The notes under the pieces were generated by a model, which had not been told where the DNA came from, did not search any database, and worked only from the letters and a program-made list of their open reading frames with translations. Below, one piece after another: positions 11,788 to 23,448 of a stretch of DNA of 64,000 bases; the first letter of the stretch is position 1; each line of letters begins with the position of its first letter. The stretch comes from Acanthamoeba lenticulata (Eukaryota; Discosea; Longamoebia; Acanthamoebidae), in the NCBI GenBank assembly GCA_002179805.1, contig NAVB01000055.1:1-64000 (forward strand), read 5' to 3'. Both the position numbers and the translations under genes were made by a program.

Positions 11788-13581
11788 TCAAGTGTCTGTG
11801 TCTTCGAGGTCGGAAAGGCTCTCGTTGACGCTGGCCACGGGATGGTAGGCTCGGCGGTAGTGATTAATGCTGCGTGGTTGTGTGTGTGTCAACCCCAGAC
11901 GCTGCACGCTAAAGACGCCGCAAATGAAGAAGAACGCACCTAACGTCACCCTCGTCGCGGCGGCGGTGGAAAAGACGGGCGTGGAGCGAAGGCGAGAGCA
12001 GGTTCAGGATCCACTCCAGAGAGGCGAGCGCGATGATGGGTAGCACAATGTAGGGCGAGGCCAGGATCATCAGCAGGTGCTGCCACCAGCGGTAGCGCGA
12101 CCACACCTCCTGGTTGGAGAGGCCGTAAACAATACAGTTCAAGAAGCCTGCACACACAAGTCGGCGTGTGCCCACCGACACGCAGCGCACGTCAGGAGCA
12201 GTGTGACGATCGGTCAAGAGGGGGAAAAAATATTAAAAAAATAGAAAAAATATTTTTAAAAAAAAGGCGCACCCTGGGCGGGCGAGAAGGCGTTCTGGAT
12301 GAGGCCCAGCCAAAACAGCCAACAGTCCGGGTTGATGTAGGACTCAATGTGGGAGGCCACGTTCGGGGCCCAGCACACGACGTACACCAACACGAACAGC
12401 GCGAGGCGGTGCTGGATCTTGGCCGAAAGGTGGTTCTTAGTTCCTGTTTGCAGTCGACGTGCCACATCGTCAGAAACGGGCACCCCTTTTGAGTCAAGAT
12501 CTTAGGGGAGGCACCTGCTCGACTTCGTCGCTGTACATAGAAGGCGATCACGCCATAGAGGAAGATGTTGACGAAGAAGGAGATGATCATCGGGAGCTCC
12601 CAGAAGATGAATTGGTACGGCTGCTTGGGATGACACCTGCACCAATCCGTGTCAATCACACGCGGTGCTGTCGAGCTCGCCACACACCAACAGAGGAGGA
12701 CGAGTGCGCACCAGCCACTCTCAGAGATCTGGTACCAGTCGGCAGCGAGCAGAATAATACAAAACACTGTGACCGCACCATCACACCAACACCACGGCAA
12801 TGTACTTGTTAAACGATGGCACAACGCCAGAAAGAAGGAAGAGAGGGGGAAGTACCGAGCGGCGTGCCCCAACAAATGAGATGGGCGATGATCATGAACA
12901 TGTTGGTCCAGTTGTACTTCTTGCCCGCGCTCCTGCCCTTGCTCCCCTTTTGTGGCGACGGCCGCAGGACGAGAAGTGAGTTGGCATTTGCATGAAAGGA
13001 CGACAACGATGTTTTGGTGACTGATCAAGTCGGTACCTCGGAGAGCATCATGTCCTTGTGCCACACGATGGCGTAGAAGAGGTAGAAGGCGATACAAGAC
13101 GACCAGAAAAAGGAGGCTACGACAGAGAACTCGATGAAGCTCCGTAGCGTGAGGCATGTCGCCCAGCTGTAGGAAGAAGTGGCGAAGAGCCAGCTTTGGC
13201 TCAGCGCGATCGCAAACGACCCCATCAAGTCTGTTATCGTGCAAGCGACGCGCGCGGCAATGCGCAGTAATGAGACCAAGAAGCAGCCACTCGGAGTGCT
13301 GCATCGCGCCATGCAGCGAGCATCGCGGCCACGACGGGCAGTAGCGAGCGCGTACCGGCTATCGCTAGCCAGAAGATGATTTGCGAGACCACGAGGCGCC
13401 GGCTGAACATGAGGTAGTGCACCACCACGAACGAGCTTCCCATGATGCTGCACCAACACATAGTAAGCTATTAACGCCTTTTCCTGCACTGAGAGGAAGC
13501 AGCGGCAGGCGTGCACCTGAGGAGAGCCGAAGCAAGATTCACGCCTCCCAAAATCTGGGTGTCTGTCTCATTGTAGGAGCT
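11788..13581 (-). CDS. Seven-transmembrane receptor, cAMP-receptor-like (class E type) GPCR; first exon unresolved
   Basis: Exons on the minus strand encode seven hydrophobic segments in order: IMGSSFVVVHYLMFSRR, VVSQIIFWLAIAG with DLMGSFAIALSQSWLF, FIEFSVVASFFWSSCIAFYL, MFMIIAHLICWGTPLG, FIFWELPMIISFFVNIFLYG, HRLALFVLVYVVCWAPNV and LIQNAFSPAQGFLNCIVYG followed by LSNQEVW. The CWGTP in helix 4, DTDWCRC in loop 2, VCWAPN in helix 6 and FLNCIVYGL in helix 7 fit the Dictyostelium cAMP-receptor and cAMP-receptor-like families. The last exon appears to encode YHPVASVNESLSDLEDTDT and stops at 11788, a Ser/Thr-rich tail suited to receptor phosphorylation. The coding frame opens at an AG acceptor at 13582; I could not fix the initiating exon upstream. 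The ligand is unknown. Confidence 0.72.
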
Positions 13582-14086
13582 CTAAAGGAAGGAAAGGAGG
13601 TCAGACGTTCGTTGCCTCCTCTTCAATTTAGTGTCGGAAATGTTGAGGATAAATCGAAAGACGTGCAATGCAGCCAAAATAATGTTCTGCGTCTCCGCCC
13701 ATCTTGCAGCTTCTTCACCAACTTGCTGTCCAAGATGTCGAGTAGTAGTGTGCCCTGAAACCTCGCGCCGGGGCTCAAGAAGAGAAACGAGCTGGGGCTC
13801 ACCGAGACTCAAACTTGCAGTGGCCCTCTCTGTCTCCGAAGCAGCGCAAACGAAAGGGCTTCGTAATTTCTCTTCATTGCGGTGGAGCTCTGGTGGCCGC
13901 GCATTCCACGGGGCAACACAAAACGGCCCCCTCCCTGACCGTGCACACAAGAAGGAAAAACAACACTTGGCCCCGAGACGCGGAGTTGCAAAGCGGAGTA
14001 CGCCACGGACACGACGACAACTGTCTGCCTGCACGCACACGAGCAAAAACCAACGCACGAGCACGAAAGCACCGGACACACAAATA
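13582..14086. promoter_or_regulatory. Divergent intergenic region, receptor / ethanolamine kinase
   Basis: About 500 bases that must include the missing first exon and promoter of the receptor gene (-) and the promoter of ethanolamine kinase (+). Minus-strand ATGs at 13702 and near 13877 are candidate receptor starts, but neither gives a clean in-frame splice to 13581. Confidence 0.35.
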
Positions 14087-15787
14087 ATGGACGAGGGACA
14101 GAAGAAGAGGCAAGAACTACAAGAGTGGATTCAGCAGCGCTACCCCGTGCTGGACATAACGATTGACGGCGATCTTGAAGCCGGAGCGGCGGAAGTGTTC
14201 ACGCACTTTTTCCCCAAATGGGACAGATCGAAGATGCATCTTCACCAGTTTACTGATGGTATCACGAACAAACTCTACAAGGTGTGCCCCTTGACTTCAC
14301 AATCTCCACAGAACGCCCACCTCTTGGGTGCAACTATTAGTTGAACTATTTTCTTTTTTGCTTTTAGGTTGTGGCCCAACTTGAGGAGACACCTCGAGGT
14401 GAGGACGCACCACCAGAGAAGACAGCGCTCGTGCGCATCTATGGCGAGCGGACCGAGGTCATGATCGATCGGTACAGCCCGAAGCGGCGTTCCCCGAAGA
14501 AGTGCACAACGGTGGAACGAGCGCAAAATAATTCAATTTAATAATATTTATTTATTTTGTGGCTTGGGCAGAGAGAGCGAACTTATGACGCTGGTCTGCC
14601 TGGGCAAGTTGGGCATCAGCTCGCCGCTTTATGGCCGATTCAACAACGGGATATGCTACGGCTTTGTGGAAGGCAAGCCCTTCACGCCGGATGACATGAA
14701 AGCGCCAGAGAAGTTCAAACTCGTACCTCTCTTCTGTTCCTCCACTTCGAGTCAAAAGCCCAACTAACCTGCTCCTATGTGTCGTGCGTATTGATCGCTG
14801 TAGGTCGCGCATCAGCTGGCGTTGTTCCACGCAGTGGACGTGTTCGGCGAACGCAAGCCCGCGCTGTTCACCACTCTGCGGAAATGGCTGCTCGAGATCC
14901 CAGATTCGTTCGAGGACCAGGAGAAGAACAGGTACGCGGCTCTCTTGGAAGCAGGCGCCTTGGAAACGAGCACTTGAGCTGACACCGAAGTTGATCGTGT
15001 TGGTGGATTGATCTCTACCCACAGGCGACTAAAGGAGCAGTTCTCGATGGAAAGATGCGTCGAGGAGCTCGATTTCTTGGAAGAGCAGCTGAGCGGCTCG
15101 TCATCAGACATTGTGTTTTGTCACAACGACCTCCTCTGCGCCAACATCCTGTACCAGGCACCCATCCCTGCAGAGGGCAAGTCAGCCAAAGTGCGCTTCA
15201 TCGACTACGAGTATGGCAATTACAACTGGCGAGCGTACATCCTCCTCTCTTTTTCAACTTCTTACCTCCTTGAGACTCAAGAGCTTCTCCTCTGATGGTG
15301 TGAGAACAGATATGACATCGCCAACCACTTCTGTGAGATGATGGGCTATACGGTGGACGCATCGCGCTTCCCCACGAAAGAGTTCCAGCTCGAGTGGCTG
15401 CGCGCCTACATCGCCGCCCAGCGCAAGATCGCCAAGAGCGAGCCCGGCCCCCAGATCGCACAAACTGTACGTGATGCCGCGCACGTGCCGCTCTTCGCCG
15501 TTGAGATGACTCACGTGCCGGCTACGTAGGAGGACTGTGGGGAAGAGGCAGTGCTGCAGGAAGATGTCGAGGCCCTCTACGAGGAAGTGAAACGCTTCAC
15601 GCCTGCGCCATCGTTCCACTGGGGCGTGTGGGCACTTGTACAGGCTCGCTACTCGTCGCTGGAGAGTTTCGACTACATCGGCTACTCCTCCAAGCTGTTC
15701 GAGCGGTACTACACGCGAAAGGAAGAGATCTATGGCTTCAGATACGGGAAGAGGCCTCCAACGGGATCAGAAGCCAAGCCAGAGTAA
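14087..15787 (+). CDS. Ethanolamine kinase (choline/ethanolamine kinase family)
   Basis: About eight exons from an ATG at 14087 to a TAA at 15785-15787, roughly 390 residues. The N-lobe has FTDGITNKLYK (the phosphate-binding segment of the family), VRIYGERTEVMIDR and ESELMTLVCLGKLGISSPLY. The catalytic loop is the Brenner motif VFCHNDLLCANILY and the choline-kinase motif is FIDYEYGNYNWRAYDIANHF; the Asp of HND and the Asp of FIDYE are the catalytic and metal residues. The C-terminal helix region SFHWGVWALVQARYSSLESF is typical of ethanolamine kinases. It phosphorylates ethanolamine with ATP, the first step of the CDP-ethanolamine route to phosphatidylethanolamine, in the cytosol. Preference for ethanolamine over choline is inferred from overall resemblance. 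Confidence 0.92.
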
Positions 15788-16000
15788 TCGATCTCTTCGT
15801 ACAAATGGGCCTGTGTGTTGAGAACGCCAGCTGACGTGATGGCGGGAACCACAACTGCGGATGAGTCTCTATTTTAAAAAAGAATTGGAACGAAGGAAAA
15901 GAAGAAGAAACCTTACCTCCGGAGCAGAAAGTTGGCGGAGAGCTGTTGTTCTTGTGCACGTTCGCTTTGTCTTCTCTGCCGCTGCCCAATTTTTCGCGTG

Positions 16001-19000
16001 ATGGAGATGGAGGACCGCCATGCCGATCGCTCAGGGGAAGGAGACCACGAATCGAATGGCGTGGCCAAGAGGGGAAAGAAAAGGCAAAGAGAAGAGGAGG
16101 AAGGGGGCACCCCATCAGCTGTGAATCATCATCCACCATCGAGCCCCAGCACCGAGATGGTGTCGCACCCCACGAAAGGAGAGATGTTCTCGACAGTTGG
16201 GACGGAAATCGTCGAGTTGGAGAACTCTATCAAGAAATTTAACCACTTCTTACGAAATCACGAGATGTACCCCTACCTCAACGAATTCATCCAACAATTC
16301 TTCGACCTGTCCAGCAAGGTGAAGACGAGGATGCAAGACTTGCACACTCTCTACTCATTCCTGGTAAAGTTCTCGTCTGCATTTATTTTTCCAGCTATGC
16401 GCCTTCTCTCCTCTCCATTGTTCTTATTTTCATGTGCTGCTACCTACTGTACAGAATGGGCACCATTTGTCAGCTTCGAAGACGTCAGCTGGCTACTTCA
16501 GCGTGTTGCCACAAGAGTTGTGTCTCTACATTCTCTCCTTCCTCGACTGGCGCGATCTATCCAACATGAGCTTGCTCAATCGGCAGTGGCAGAGCCTCTC
16601 ACGAGACAACATGCTCTGGAAGGCCCTCTGCGCAAAGCACTGGCGAGAAACATGGAACTCCTCGCGCGGCTACTTGCCCTCCTCCTCCTCCTCCTCTTCC
16701 TCCTCAGCTTTGTCGTCTGCCTCGGAAGAAGAGTCAGGAGAAGAAGGCGGTAGTCTTCATGAACCCAAGAAGAAGAGATCCAGAACGACAGCCCCTTCGC
16801 TCGACGCCACTTCTTCTGAGGTGGAGTCGAGCCACCCACCAGGCTGGCAGGACGTGTTCAAGAACCGCCTCCTGGTCGACCGTAACTGGCGGCTGGGCAA
16901 CTGCACTGCGCGTACTCTTGCTCCTCAGTCTGAGGTGGAAAGCGCTGCGTTTTGCCTCCACTTTGACGACGAGCGCTTCGTCACGGCCACAGATACCATA
17001 GAGGTGCCTTCGCTGTTTTTCTTCGCGTCCTTCTTCTGTAGCACTTGTTCGACATTTGTTCTTCCGGCTCACTCCCCTCCTTCTTTTCCAGATGTTCAAC
17101 GTCAACACGGGCGAGTTGATCCAAACGATGCGCGGCCACACGGACTCAGTAATGTGCTTGGACTTCAACAAAAAGTGGATTGTGAGCGGTTCAAAAGGTT
17201 TCTCCCTCTCTCTTTTTGGTGCTGCGCTTCGGGCTCACTTTGCCCTTGGTGCAGACAATACCATCCGTGTGTGGGACGTCAACACTGGGGAGGTCAAGCA
17301 TGTGCTTGATGGCCACGCCAATGGCGTGCGTACAGTACGGTTCGACGACAAAATAATTGGTGCCCCTTCTCCCCGTCAAGCCCCAAATATTTTATTATTA
17401 CTATTATTTTAAAAAGTATATTTGATAGATTATGAATCAACTATTTACAATCATCACCGTCGCAGTAAGCGGCTCCCGAGACTCGACCATCAAGATGTGG
17501 GATCTCGAGCAGGGCGTGGTGCTGCGCACCATGCTTGGCCATGCATACACCGTCTACTGCCTCGAATTTGACAATCGTTACATCATATCCGGCTCTGTTG
17601 GTGCGTACTCTTTCAAAGCGCAAGTCTTGAGCGCCTTTTCACTTGTCTGACAACAGCCTTTTCTTTACCGTTAATTAAATCAGACAAAACGATTCGCGTG
17701 TGGGACGTTGAAACCGGCGAACCTGTGACCATGCTCAAGGGCCATGGTAACTCGATTCGGTGTCTCAAATTCGATCAGTCTCGCCTCGTTTCAGGAGCGT
17801 GGGTGCGTCCTTCTCAATCCCTATCTAACCCGCTCCTTCACATGGGCTCATTTCACGTTTTGCGGCTACGCAGGATAACCACGTCAAGCTCTGGGACCTC
17901 GAGACGTCCAAATGCATCACGGCCTACAAGGGCCACACTGATCGCGTGATGTGCCTCCAGTTCGACCAAAACAAAATTGGTGCGCTTTCTCCCTCTGGCT
18001 TCTCTCCCTTGTAAAGAAGCTGACCCTCATCGTCGATATCATTCTATGCAGTAAGCGGCTCCGTGGACAAAACGGTCCGGATATGGGACATGCGCACGAG
18101 CAGCCCGGCCATTATTCTCAAGGGCCACAGCTCGTGCGTGTATGACTTGCACTTTGATGATTTCAGAATCGGTGCGCCAATTCCCCCCTCTCCCACCTCT
18201 CTACCCTTTCTGCCAACGTTAGCTTTTTCTGTCGTCTGTTCCCACGCGCTCGCACTCACACATGCTTGGGCCACCCTGCAGTGAGCGCGAGCAAGGATCG
18301 AGGCCTGATCACGTGGGACTTTAAGGCCCCGCGCCCGCTCGATCGGCTCACGGTGGCAACGCAGGACAGCGAGGGCTGCTACGTGTTTGACGCCGCATTC
18401 GGCGCGCCTGCGGCCAGCATTGCTGCACCTGCGGCTGCTACGGCGGCCCGGGCGGACCCGCCCATCGTTGTACCTTATGAGGTATAGACTCGAACCTCCC
18501 CTCGCTCGCTGCGCTGCTTTTCTCGCTTATTCGAATTTATCATCATTCATGGCTCGCTCTTATGTCTATGCCTGCGCAGAATGGCACGCAGCAGCAGCAG
18601 CAGCAGCAGCACTTTCACCACCACCATCACCTCCACCATCACCCCCACCACCATTACCATCTCAATTACCACCAGCATGGGCCTCACCTGCCTGTGCCAC
18701 TTCCTCCTCATCTGCCGCATGGACTGGCAGGCGGGCAGCTAGGGGGCACGCAGACCCACCGGCCACCACCCGACGACTCGGCGCCGCGGGAGAAGGGCGA
18801 GGGCGAGGCGGAGGGGGAACGAGAGAACCACGAAAAGGACAGCAACGGCAACAACATGGAAGAAGAGGAGGCGGCGAGGATGGACACCAACACTGGCGCA
18901 CCACGCGAGGAGCCACGTGATGAAGACGGCAGCAACGATCAACACGACGGGGACGACGCTATGGTCCGCGAGAACTACTATACCCATGATAGCGGCCTCT

Positions 19001-19005
19001 CTTGA
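16001..19005 (+). CDS. F-box / WD40-repeat protein (SCF substrate adaptor)
   Basis: Start chosen at the ATG at 16001 (MEMEDRHADRSGEG). A basic, acidic N-terminus is followed by a helical stretch (EIVELENSIKKFNHFL), then an F-box: SVLPQELCLYILSFLDWRDL and NMSLLNRQWQSLSRD. A Ser-rich, KKKRSR-containing linker leads to seven WD40 repeats, recognisable by VWD/LWD/MWD/IWD ends and GH centres (for example MRGHTDSVMCLDF, DNTIRVWDVNTG, DSTIKMWDLEQG, DKTVRIWDMRTS). The order resembles Fbw7 and beta-TrCP, which bring phosphorylated substrates to the SCF ubiquitin ligase. The tail after the last repeat (exon from 18580) is unusual: poly-Gln, then His-rich, then highly acidic. Introns split nearly every WD repeat. 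Confidence 0.9.
18589..18690 (+). repeat. CAG and CAC/CAT tract coding for Gln then His runs
   Basis: Seven CAG codons at 18589-18609 are followed by a His-rich run (HFHHHHHLHHHPHHHYH) inside the last exon of the F-box/WD40 gene. Such tracts expand and shrink readily and may vary among strains. Confidence 0.8.
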
Positions 19006-19553
19006 GATGGCCGTGCATGGTGACGCTCTCAAGCCTCTCCGGAAGAGACAAACCCCTCCCCCTCAACCGGTCTGCTGGCCTCAAAGGCGCCGTGGCGAGA
19101 GATCGCGCTGCAGCTCGCGCCCCTCTTGTTTTTTCCGCCCTGCTCACGTGTCGTTCGCATCAATAATGACGCGCCCGTCCACAAAACACACCACTTCGCC
19201 CCCAACGCAGACCGCTCGTCTCTTTATCCATCAACAAGGCTCCGGTCCGCATCAAATAAAGTCCGACGGAGGCGGTTTGGGCGGATTTTCGCGCCTTTTC
19301 TTGACTGTTCTGCTTGAAGCAGGCCACACATGATGCCAAAGGCCAAGGGGCCACGCCTGCGGGCGCACTCGGGCACTACTCTCGCTGGACCACGCCACTT
19401 TCGCGACTGCTTCTCTGAACTCGACGCTCAAAGAGCACCTCTTCGCACATTATCTCACCCCTTACAACTTTGGTGCACGACTTCCACAGTCTTTATAGCC
19501 CTGCTGATACCAGCACAGAGAGACAAGCTTCCAAGCTACCATAGACGACAACC
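19006..19553. promoter_or_regulatory. Intergenic region with TATA-like and E2F-like elements
   Basis: 548 bases between two plus-strand F-box genes. It holds TTTTCGCGCC at 19287-19296, an E2F-type sequence, and TTTATAG at 19492-19498, about 60 bases before the next ATG, a plausible TATA element. No gene seen. Confidence 0.4.
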
Positions 19554-21567
19554 ATGTTAGCTGCACTCGTGCCCTTTCTTCTGCCGAAGAAGCACAACGA
19601 AGACGACCTGGACTTCCAGACGCCACCCAAACGGAGGCGGGCGGCCTCGCTGCCCTCGCTGCAGGCGCTGCCTCGCTCCGGCGGCGATTCATCAGATGAA
19701 GAGACGGATGACACGCTCTACCTCTCCCCGATGGAAGAGAGCGACGAAGAGGCCATGCACGACGTCTACCATGAAGAAGACATGGAGTACCTCTGCTCAG
19801 ACCGCTTCAATCTGCTGGCCCACCTGCCCGTCGAGCTCCTCTTTCACGTGCTCAAGTTCCTTGAGCCGCGCCATCTTCTGGCCCTCCGCTTGGTACTCCT
19901 CCTCTCCTACACCTTCCCCGTCTACATCATTAAAGCTGACCATGTTCTTTCTCGAACAGACCGACCACTGGCTCAGCGAGCTGTGCGGGGACGACCACCT
20001 GTGGCACAGCTTCGTGAAGGCGCGCTGGTCATCGCCGCGCCACTACAGCGGAGTGGCGGTCGACCCTGAGGAAGAGGGCTGGGAGCGCACTTACGCGCGC
20101 ATGGAGTGGAGCACCAACCGGCCGGTCCTGCTCCGGGGCTGCCTCTACGACTTCCCGTCCCTTCTGACCCGCCCACTCCAGCAGAGCCGCGAGGTGAGCC
20201 CGCACCGCCTCGAGCAGCACTACGCGCTCGAGATGGCCCGCCAGGAGGAAGAAGAGGGCGAGGTGCTGCAGGTCCAGTTCTTCCTTTCCAACTGCCACGG
20301 CCCGCGGGCCCCGCGCGACCGGCGCGCCGCCGTGTGGTACAGCCACGACAGGCGCGGCTGGGCGTGGACCCAGACGCTCGACGACGTCAGCGGAGGCGTG
20401 CGGCCGCCGCTCAGGGCCATCGCCGACTCGGCCCTGGTGGTGGGCATCAACTCGACGCTAGTGGGCCTCGACAAGTGCACCGGCCACGAGCTGTGGCGCG
20501 CGCGCCTCTTCTGCAATCATCTCGTCGCGGCCGGCGCGGGCGACACGGTCTACGCCGTGGCCTGCGACGACATGGTCTACGAGGGCCGCGTCGTCGTGCG
20601 CGAGCAGCCCCTGATCGCCCTCGACGCGCGCACCGGCCGCGAGCTGTGGCGCACCGACCTCCTGCCCCTCAGCTCCGACCTGGGCTGCCAACCGTCCAAG
20701 CCTGTCCTCCTCTCTCCCGGTACTTTTGTGCTTCTTCCTCGCCCGTCTCTCCTCTTGGCCAAACCCTGCCTGACAGTGTTGTTGTTCTGCTTCTCAGAGT
20801 TCGTGATGGTTTCGATCGACGACTATGGCCCGCGCCCCTCCTCGTCCCTCATCATCAACTCCAAAACGGGCGCCGTCATGTCCACCGTCATTGGCGTACG
20901 ACTGTCTCTCTCTCCCGCCATCAGCAGGTTGAGGAGATCAAGAGATGCTCATATATCGGGACTGCAGGACGTCGCGACGTGTGTGCACGCCAGTGAGCGG
21001 CTGGTGATGATCAAGGACGGACGCGGTTGCTGCTACACTCTCGACGGAGAGCCCGTCTGGGAGCTGTCCAAGAGCTTCAGCGGCCGTGCCGGGGCCAAGG
21101 GCGGAATCGTGCCTCTTCAGGATGGGGCCTTTCTCTTCTACCATTTCTCCCATGCCGTCGACGCCGTCGTGCAGGTGGTCCTCGTCAACGCCCTCGGGTA
21201 CCCCAATCCGCTCCTCTTCGCCCTCCTCATCCCCCGAGGTGGTCGAGCGCTTTCGCTGACGACGATGACCTTTGCTCTCTGCAGACAGGAGGAGTGGTGG
21301 CTGGAGTGCGGCGGGAACGCAGCGCACGTCTTGCGCTGTGTCAAAGCCGAGGTGCGCGGAGATGCAGGCATTCTCTTGACGTGCGAGACAGCTCAGGGCT
21401 GCTGGGTTCATGTACGTCGACGTCGTTTGCCTTCCAGCTTTCTTCTTTGTTTAAGGAAGCTGACTCTTTGCTTGGATGATGCACAGTTGGTGTCATGGGC
21501 GGGCAAGACCGTGTTCCGATGGGAGATGGAGGAGCCCAGCCAGCAGCATCAGCCGTGGGTATTGTGA
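19554..21567 (+). CDS. F-box protein with quinoprotein-like (PQQ) beta-propeller
   Basis: Starts at an ATG at 19554 and ends at a TGA at 21565-21567. Acidic N-terminal segments precede an F-box at about residues 85-110: LLAHLPVELLFHVLKFLEPR, continuing after an intron starting at 19892 with TDHWLSELCGDDHLWHSFVK. The C-terminal two thirds contains repeated propeller blades of PQQ type: LVVGINSTLVGLDKCTGHEL with LWRARLF, VREQPLIALDARTGRELWR, LVMIKDGRGCCYTLDGEPVW and LVSWAGKTVFRWEM. These AxDxxTGxxLW motifs mark the quinoprotein alcohol-dehydrogenase-like propeller, used here probably as a binding surface rather than an enzyme. Likely an SCF adaptor with a non-WD propeller. Introns at 20720-20797, 20896-20967, 21198-21284 and 21412-21486 are all stop-free and a multiple of three. 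Confidence 0.82.
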
Positions 21568-22063
21568 AACAAGGACTGTGAAGAGTACAGTCCTTAGGCC
21601 AGTGTTGAGATAGTCATGTACATAATCTTCGTCGCCACCTTCTTGAAACAGTTCGCCAGCAGAAGCTGCGCGCTTGTACAGTTTTGAAAACAAAAGAATC
21701 TGTTGGACAACACGAGCAAGCACAATTCAGAAGATGCTTCAGGTTACCGTACGACTAGCCAACTCCTCCATGCGAGCTCTGCCACCACGATGAGAGCATC
21801 CATCTGCTGCCGATTGTCGGGGCTTGTAGACCAACAAACTAGCACGGCCAACACCGAGAGCCAACCGCGAGCTAAAGGCCCCAAGAACAGTCGGCCGAAG
21901 TTACGAGGTTCCCAATAAAGTCTAATCCTGCGCGAATCACAGCGGTGGGCCAACATGCGCCCAATCAACATTGCCCACTTATCGGGGCTGGCCATTCACC
22001 AGCATAAAAGCGGCCGCTTGCTGCCCCTCCAGTACCGCAACAACCGATCACCACACCCCTGAT
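21568..22063. other. Intergenic region
   Basis: 496 bases between two plus-strand genes, with the 3' UTR of the F-box/propeller gene and the promoter of the next gene. Apart from the promoter motifs listed separately I see nothing. Confidence 0.45.
21959..22010 (+). promoter_or_regulatory. CCAAT and TATA-like elements upstream of the secreted DUF4476 gene
   Basis: CCAATCAAC at 21961-21969 and CATAAAAG at 22003-22010 lie 103 and 61 bases before the ATG at 22064. Spacing suits a compact core promoter with a short leader. Motif match only. Confidence 0.35.
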
Positions 22064-23448
22064 ATGGCCGGCTACGCGACTCAATCTGTGTGCCTAGTGG
22101 CCCTGCTCTGCGTTCTGGCATTCTCCATGGCTGCCCCAGCGAAAGCCGAGCAGGACTTTTGCCCCTTCGGCGCTCTTCGTCCTGAACCTTGGGTTGCGGT
22201 AAGAACGTGGGGACGTTAGCAGTGTACTGCATCTTGAACTCACGTCTTTACGCTGGTTGTTCTCCTTTTGTCAGGACCTGGTCGCTCGCCTGAAATCGAT
22301 CGCGATGGTTGAAGATCGCGTGGCCTACCTCAAGCTCGCTGTGCACAACGACACCAGGTCTTTCTCAGGAAAGCAAGTGCTCTCTATCCTCTCCACCATC
22401 CCCATGCAGGAGTACACTCTTGAGGTACGGACCTGCATAAAACACCGTAATGAACCAAGATCTCAACTTTTCTTTGATCTTCATCGCCAGGCGATGAGCT
22501 TCCTTCAGCCCTTCGTGACCGGGCTCACCAAGGACGAGTTCATCAGTGTGCTCCTTGTCTTTGGCATGGAGGAAGCTCGTCTGCAAGTGCTGCCTTCGAT
22601 CAAAGAAACGCTCTTCAACGGCTCGGAGGCTAACAAGCAGGAGATTGTGTACCGCTGCTTCTTCATGTCGGCCAATCGTCAGAAGGCGATGGAAATCCTT
22701 TCTTCCGTCCACTCCAGGTAACCCTTTGTTTAAACTGAAGACACCCCGCATGCCACTTGCTAAGCAACTGGTTGTTTTCTCAGGGACTGCATCTTTGGGA
22801 CGATGCAAGAGGACGTGTTCTCGGTAGTTGTCGACACCTCGTCTCTGACGCGCAGGAAGTTCTTCTACAACAACAAGCCTTACACGCAGCTGTCCTTTGT
22901 CGTGGAACACCTCAAGAAGAGCCTTAGCTCCCTAAAGCCAACGCAGATGTTCTACATCATCGTTTACAACTCCGGACCCTTCCCTATGTTCCGCCAGCCG
23001 GTCTTCGCCACCGCCATGAACATCCAGGTGGATAACACAGCCCACCACCTTGACGCAACCTTTGTGCTTCAGCTCTTCTCACTTGGGGCGTGTGCGTGCA
23101 CATGGCAAGAACGCGTTGGACCTCCTCGACCGTTGGGGACCTGACATGTCGAGCGTGAGGGACTGCTATGGCGGCCTCTATGCTGGCTTCGTGTACAACC
23201 CGACCGCTACGGCCATCTACTTTGTGTCGTCCGGCGTACCCAACCAGGGCACCGGGTCCGAGCAGCTCATCTACTCGTCCATCCCGCAGTGGAACCGGGC
23301 GCGCAAGCCCGAGTACCAGGCGCGCATCTACGCGACCGCGCTGCTCGCTGGCAACACCGACCCGGCCGACAAGCAGGCGACGACCACCTTCGTCTCCGCG
23401 GTGGCTGGAGCAGGCAAGGGCGTCTTCCGCGCCATCGACACCCAGTAG
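22064..23448 (+). CDS. Secreted protein with DUF4476-like helical domain and a von Willebrand A-like C-terminus
   Basis: The ATG at 22064 opens a signal peptide (SVCLVALLCVLAFSMAAPAKA) with a likely cut after AKA. Exons follow with introns starting at 22200, 22425 and 22719. The next 120 residues (DLVARLKSIAMVEDRVAYLK, FSGKQVLSILSTIPMQEYTL, FVTGLTKDEFISVLLVFGME) show the repeated helix pattern of DUF4476. The C-terminal half looks like a von Willebrand A fold: DVFSVVVDTSSLTRRKF, QMFYIIVYNSGPF and YAGFVYNPTATAIYFVSSG, although the usual DxSxS metal site is changed to DTSSL. Likely secreted or lysosomal; role unknown. Confidence 0.72.
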
